Assembly (NCBI GenBank): GCA_000469685.2 | Contig: LS997565.1 | Location: 2,680,505 to 2,744,504 of the forward strand | Source of the DNA: Haemonchus contortus | Lineage: Eukaryota; Nematoda; Chromadorea; Rhabditida; Trichostrongylidae | DNA length: 64,000 nucleotides | Reading direction: 5' to 3' | Shown here: positions 60,721-64,000 of the stretch, in pieces | Position numbering within the stretch: the stretch's first letter is position 1 | Layout of the letters: each line of letters opens with the position of its first letter | Notes under the pieces: generated by a model | The model's database searches: none | What the model was told of the DNA's origin: nothing | What the model saw: the letters and a program-made list of their open reading frames with translations, nothing else | Translations under genes and position numbers: made by a program

Positions 60721-61395
60721 AGAGAAATCAATGGGGATGAGCGGCACAATTGGGTGATTACAGGCTTTGACCAGCACGTGTAACTGATCTACGAATGCAC
60801 CATTAGGTTAGCTTACTAGTAAATGTTTCAGTGGCTGGTGGTTGAAAATCACTCTGAACTGAGAGGTTGTTATCGTATGAATGACAAAAGGTTCCTGCTA
60901 CTAACTGGTCGAAATTCGGCTTGCATCGAACTTCAACGGTGGCTCAGCTGAGGGAATCGGAACCTTTATAGTTAATGCAACCTGCTAGGCTGCTTACAGA
61001 ACCAAATGAAATATTCACGAAATAGAACTAGCAGAGAAAGGAAAAAAGAGTAAAAGAAAGAGGTTCCGCATGAAAAGCAATATTCTACAGCTCTCGTAGA
61101 ACAGCAACTCAGTAGCACTACTTGTGGTGCAAGATAATATCGTAAAAAGGACCGTGATGTGACGAAAATGAATACCTCTAAAACAGGCTGTTCCCCTAAT
61201 TGAAATTATGCGCTCCATTGCGAGCACCGCGCCGCTCCCGCTTTTTTGCTTGCACTGTCTCGAGTTCGCGTCCGAGTTCCTGCTGACGACACGTCGTAAT
61301 CACAAAGCAGCCGCTGAATTTATAGCAGTTGGCACACTTCCAGCTTTTCGCTTTTTTTTCGAATCCTTTAATTTTTCTGTTATGCCTATTGCATT
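60721..61395. other. Spacer, no gene recognised
   Basis: Short overlapping frames only. Confidence 0.4.
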
Positions 61396-61399
61396 TTTT

Positions 61400-61843
61400 G
61401 GTGCTAAGTGGGTTGGGGGGGACCACGCGGCGCGGCTGCGGCGCGGCACCCTGCGCTCTCCAGCAAGACAGTACTGGGCCTGAGTCTGGGAAGGAATGGT
61501 AAGGTTGTACTCATGTGTTTCGTGATTCAGAACAAACAATATGCTCGCATATAATGGATACACTTCTTCTGAGCCGACAAAACCTATTTTTTAAGCAGGG
61601 GAGGGGCTCCGGGGGTGGGTGAGATGGTTGTCTCGTGCAAGAAGCTGAGATGAGATAAAAGTTGAACGTCCAATTGGCTCACCCACCCCGGAGCCCCCCC
61701 CCCCCTTCCTAAAATAGGTGAAAAATACACAGTTACAACATAAAAAACTATGAAACATCTCTAAACACCGTTTCGGGCTTGGAGAGCGCAGTGCGCCGCG
61801 CCGCAGCCGCGCCGCGTGGTCCCCCCCAACCCACTTAGCACCC
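61400..61843. mobile_element. Nested GC-rich foldback element
   Basis: Outer arms 61400-61461 and 61781-61843 are inverted copies of about 62 bases (GGTGCTAAGTGGG…GGACCACGCGGCG…TGCGCTCTCC) with only about two differences. Inside, a second pair, 61583-61622 and 61679-61718, repeats CCTATTTTTTAAGC-GGGG…GGCTCCGGGGGTGGGTGA in inverse. The whole can fold as a stem within a stem. There is no coding capacity. It resembles a foldback or MITE insertion inside another. Confidence 0.8.
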
Positions 61844-62097
61844 ATTTTTTCTCTTTTGAGTTTCTCCCCCGTAGATCTACCCCAGAGTATCAAAAATTTC
61901 TTTTTAAGCTGTTAGTCTAATGATGGCGTCCCCAAAAAAATCTATTCGAAGTCGCTTTCTGAAAGTGGTTTGAAGGCAGGGAATTATTCACTTGAGGAAG
62001 TGAAGTGTTTCTTGCGAAAATTTCCCACAGCATGAACTCTTTCCGCGCAAAAACCGGCCATCTATAAACATTCCTTACTAGATAGTCCTCGTATCAT
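61844..62097. other. Short spacer between foldback elements
   Basis: Nothing recognised. Confidence 0.4.
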
Positions 62098-63610
62098 AGA
62101 AGAACTTAAACAACAAAATCGGACAAACACTACTTGCGGCGGTTGCGTCGCGGCCTTCGCACTGGAGCACGTTATTTGAAGTGTCTGAGCACTGCGGGAA
62201 GGCTTTGATGAGAGGAGAGTTCCTCTTTCGTAACTCTGCTCATTGGCGGTCATGTAGCGCGCTCGAACACGTTATTTTAAGTTATTACCAGTTGTAAGAA
62301 ATAATTTTCTACGATCAATGGGCTGTTAAACTATAGTTTAGTATGTATGTCTCTTTCCTGCATGTTTCCTCGTTCATGTTTCTTCCAAGACCATTGATAG
62401 GTAGTTATCCACCCCTAGTGAATGGCTAGTGAACACTGTATGGTTCGGTGTTTCTATTTCTGTTGCATGCTTCCTGGTTTGTGTTCCTTCTGAGACCTTC
62501 ACTGATAGAGGGTTGAACACTAGTTTGGTGGTATGCCAACTTCTGTACACTTGAGTACATTTCGCATTCTCGGTGCGAGGCAATCTTAATCAAGTGTAAG
62601 GACTACATTTTCACCGTGCGTCCGCATATCTTTAGCATGGCGAGTAAAAAAAATTAAAAACTGAAGAGAATGGCAACACAAGAAGGTAAAGCATCTTGAG
62701 AAAAATTATTAACTGGAAAAGTTTTAATGATGCTGGTCAGAAACTTTGTTTTGTGCACAGGTGAAATGTGAAATGCGAAACGAAGTGGAAATTCTATAGA
62801 GCTATGAACCGCGACTTCAGTGTTTTTTTCTATTTTGCACAAAATCAACACGCTTAGCCAATTACAACGGGAAGTTTTCTGCCGATAAACTGCTGAGAAA
62901 CTTATTTATTTTTATTGGAGCTTTGGTTTTCATTGCTGTTATTCGCTTCATTCAACAACTTTCCACACCTAATTAAGATCGCCTCGCGCCCTCAAGCCTT
63001 GCGTTTGTTTCACTCCCCAGCTAATCAGCTTTTCTGTTTTCTTTCTGCACAGTGCTGGCGATTACACACAACGTGTAGACGTTCTTCAAACCCCTCCTTG
63101 GCTTTAACATCGTCATCCCTAGCCTCTTTCGATTTGATGAATCAATTGTATAGAAGTTGGCATATCCCTAAATCAGGGTTCAGCATTTTATCAATCAAGG
63201 TCATTACTCAGCAGTTGTCTCAGAAGAAACACAAACCAAGAAGCATGCAATAGAAATAGAAACACATAACAGTGTTCACTAGTCATTCACTAGGGGTGGG
63301 TAACTACCTATCAATGGTCTTGGAAGAAACATGAACGAGGAAACATGCAGGAAAGAGACATACATACTAAACTATAGTTTAACAGCCCATTGATCGTAGA
63401 AAATTATTTCTTACAACTGGTAATAACTTAAAATAACGTGTTCGAGCGCGCTACATGACCGCCAATAAGCAGAGTTACGAAAGAGGAACTCTCCTCTCAT
63501 CAAAGCCTTCCCGCAGTGCTCAGACACTTCAAATAACGTGCTCCAGTGCGAAGACTGCGACGCAACCGCCGCAAGTAGTGTTTGTCCGATTTTGTTGTTT
63601 AAGTTCTTCT
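62098..63610. mobile_element. 1.5-kb inverted repeat (foldback element) upstream of the last gene
   Basis: Arms of about 450-465 bases (62098-62548 and 63147-63610) are inverted copies with high identity in their outer 300 bases and decay toward the 598-bp centre. Shared landmarks: GAACTTAAACAACAAAATC, GCGCGCTCGAACACGTTA, GAAATAATTTTCTACGATCA, the short palindrome AAACTATAGTTTA and GTTTCTTCCAAGACCATTG. The outer edges are sharp (AGTTCTTCT on the right, AGAAGAAC on the left). No transposase frame is seen in arms or centre. The right arm ends 81 bases before the next start codon. Confidence 0.85.
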
Positions 63611-63691
63611 TCGTATCATTCGAATTCAGCCATTCGTATAATTAATTCAAGCTTTCTATGACAATCATTACTTAGTTTGGAATCTAAGATA

Positions 63692-63827
63692 ATGGTAGAC
63701 CAGTCCGTAGAGGAGATGGATGTCAACTCTTCCGATCCTCAACCTGCACCAAAAATGAAAATCTCCTTTGGTGTGAAGAGAGTTGCATCAGTGAAACTTC
63801 AGGATAGTACACCAGCAATAGTTGATG
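63692..63827 (+). CDS. First exon of a gene leaving the window, possibly GPKOW/MOS-2-like
   Basis: ATG at 63692, 45 codons plus one base, then a GTGAGT donor at 63828. The N-terminus is acidic and Ser/Pro-containing (MVDQSVEEMDVNSSDPQ), followed by KMKISFGVKRV. A KISFG/PISFG segment near the N-terminus is typical of the G-patch/KOW spliceosomal protein GPKOW and its relatives, where it precedes a disordered stretch and the Spp2/G-patch domain. That link rests on one short motif and is tentative; other proteins share similar motifs. The region between the inverted repeat and this ATG is too short for a conventional promoter outside the repeat arm. Confidence 0.6.
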
Positions 63828-64000
63828 GTGAGTGATTTTATGTTTCTCACTATTTCATTTCACTTTCACCTTTCCACCGTCTGGAACCTTCTGAATATTT
63901 ATTTTTCGATTTTTCATTCGAATCATTATTGTTTCCCTATTAGTCTAGTTGTAGTAAGCCAGAATTGTACCATAATAGGCCTAATATGTAGGAGAGGGAG

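Overview
The window looks like a gene-poor, repeat-rich stretch of a nematode genome. The parvulin and P-glycoprotein exons read as nematode-like proteins. Almost every intron I could place has a GT donor and an acceptor close to the nematode TTTTCAG consensus, and exons are small (about 75-170 bp). The many introns, large spacers and transposon load suggest an expanded genome such as a strongylid parasite rather than Caenorhabditis. That placement is inference; no species marker was identified.

Layout: (1) 1-9300 is spacer with tRNA-derived SINE copies and a Tc1/mariner-type MITE. (2) 9305-10719 (+) holds the last four exons of a heparan sulfate 3-O-sulfotransferase; its 5' exons were not found. 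(3) 13615-14752 (-) is a four-exon model for a 167-residue, Ser/Arg-rich protein with an N-myristoylation signal, which I cannot assign to a family. (4) 18700 to about 22560 (-) is an apparently intact CR1/Jockey-like LINE with two overlapping ORFs; a truncated relative lies at 29593-30210 (+). (5) 30753-30843 has two abutting hairpins. (6) 37282-52873 (-) is a complete P-glycoprotein gene resolved into 34 exons that sum to 3840 coding nt (1279 residues). Its introns carry SINEs, MITEs, a 65-bp minisatellite, an ATT microsatellite and a G-run. (7) 55494-56029 (+) is a three-exon PIN4-type parvulin. (8) 56500-63610 is dominated by repeats: a 126-bp tandem array, a tandem duplication and three large inverted repeats. 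(9) 63692-63827 (+) is the first exon of a gene leaving the window, possibly GPKOW/MOS-2-like.

The genes are not functionally linked. The P-glycoprotein is an efflux pump of the plasma membrane, the sulfotransferase a Golgi enzyme of heparan sulfate modification, and the parvulin a nuclear/nucleolar prolyl isomerase. The most unusual content is structural: a dispersed tRNA-derived SINE family, at least four kinds of inverted-repeat element, and a well-supported gene of unknown function. I saw no rRNA gene, no convincing functional tRNA, and no CRISPR array.
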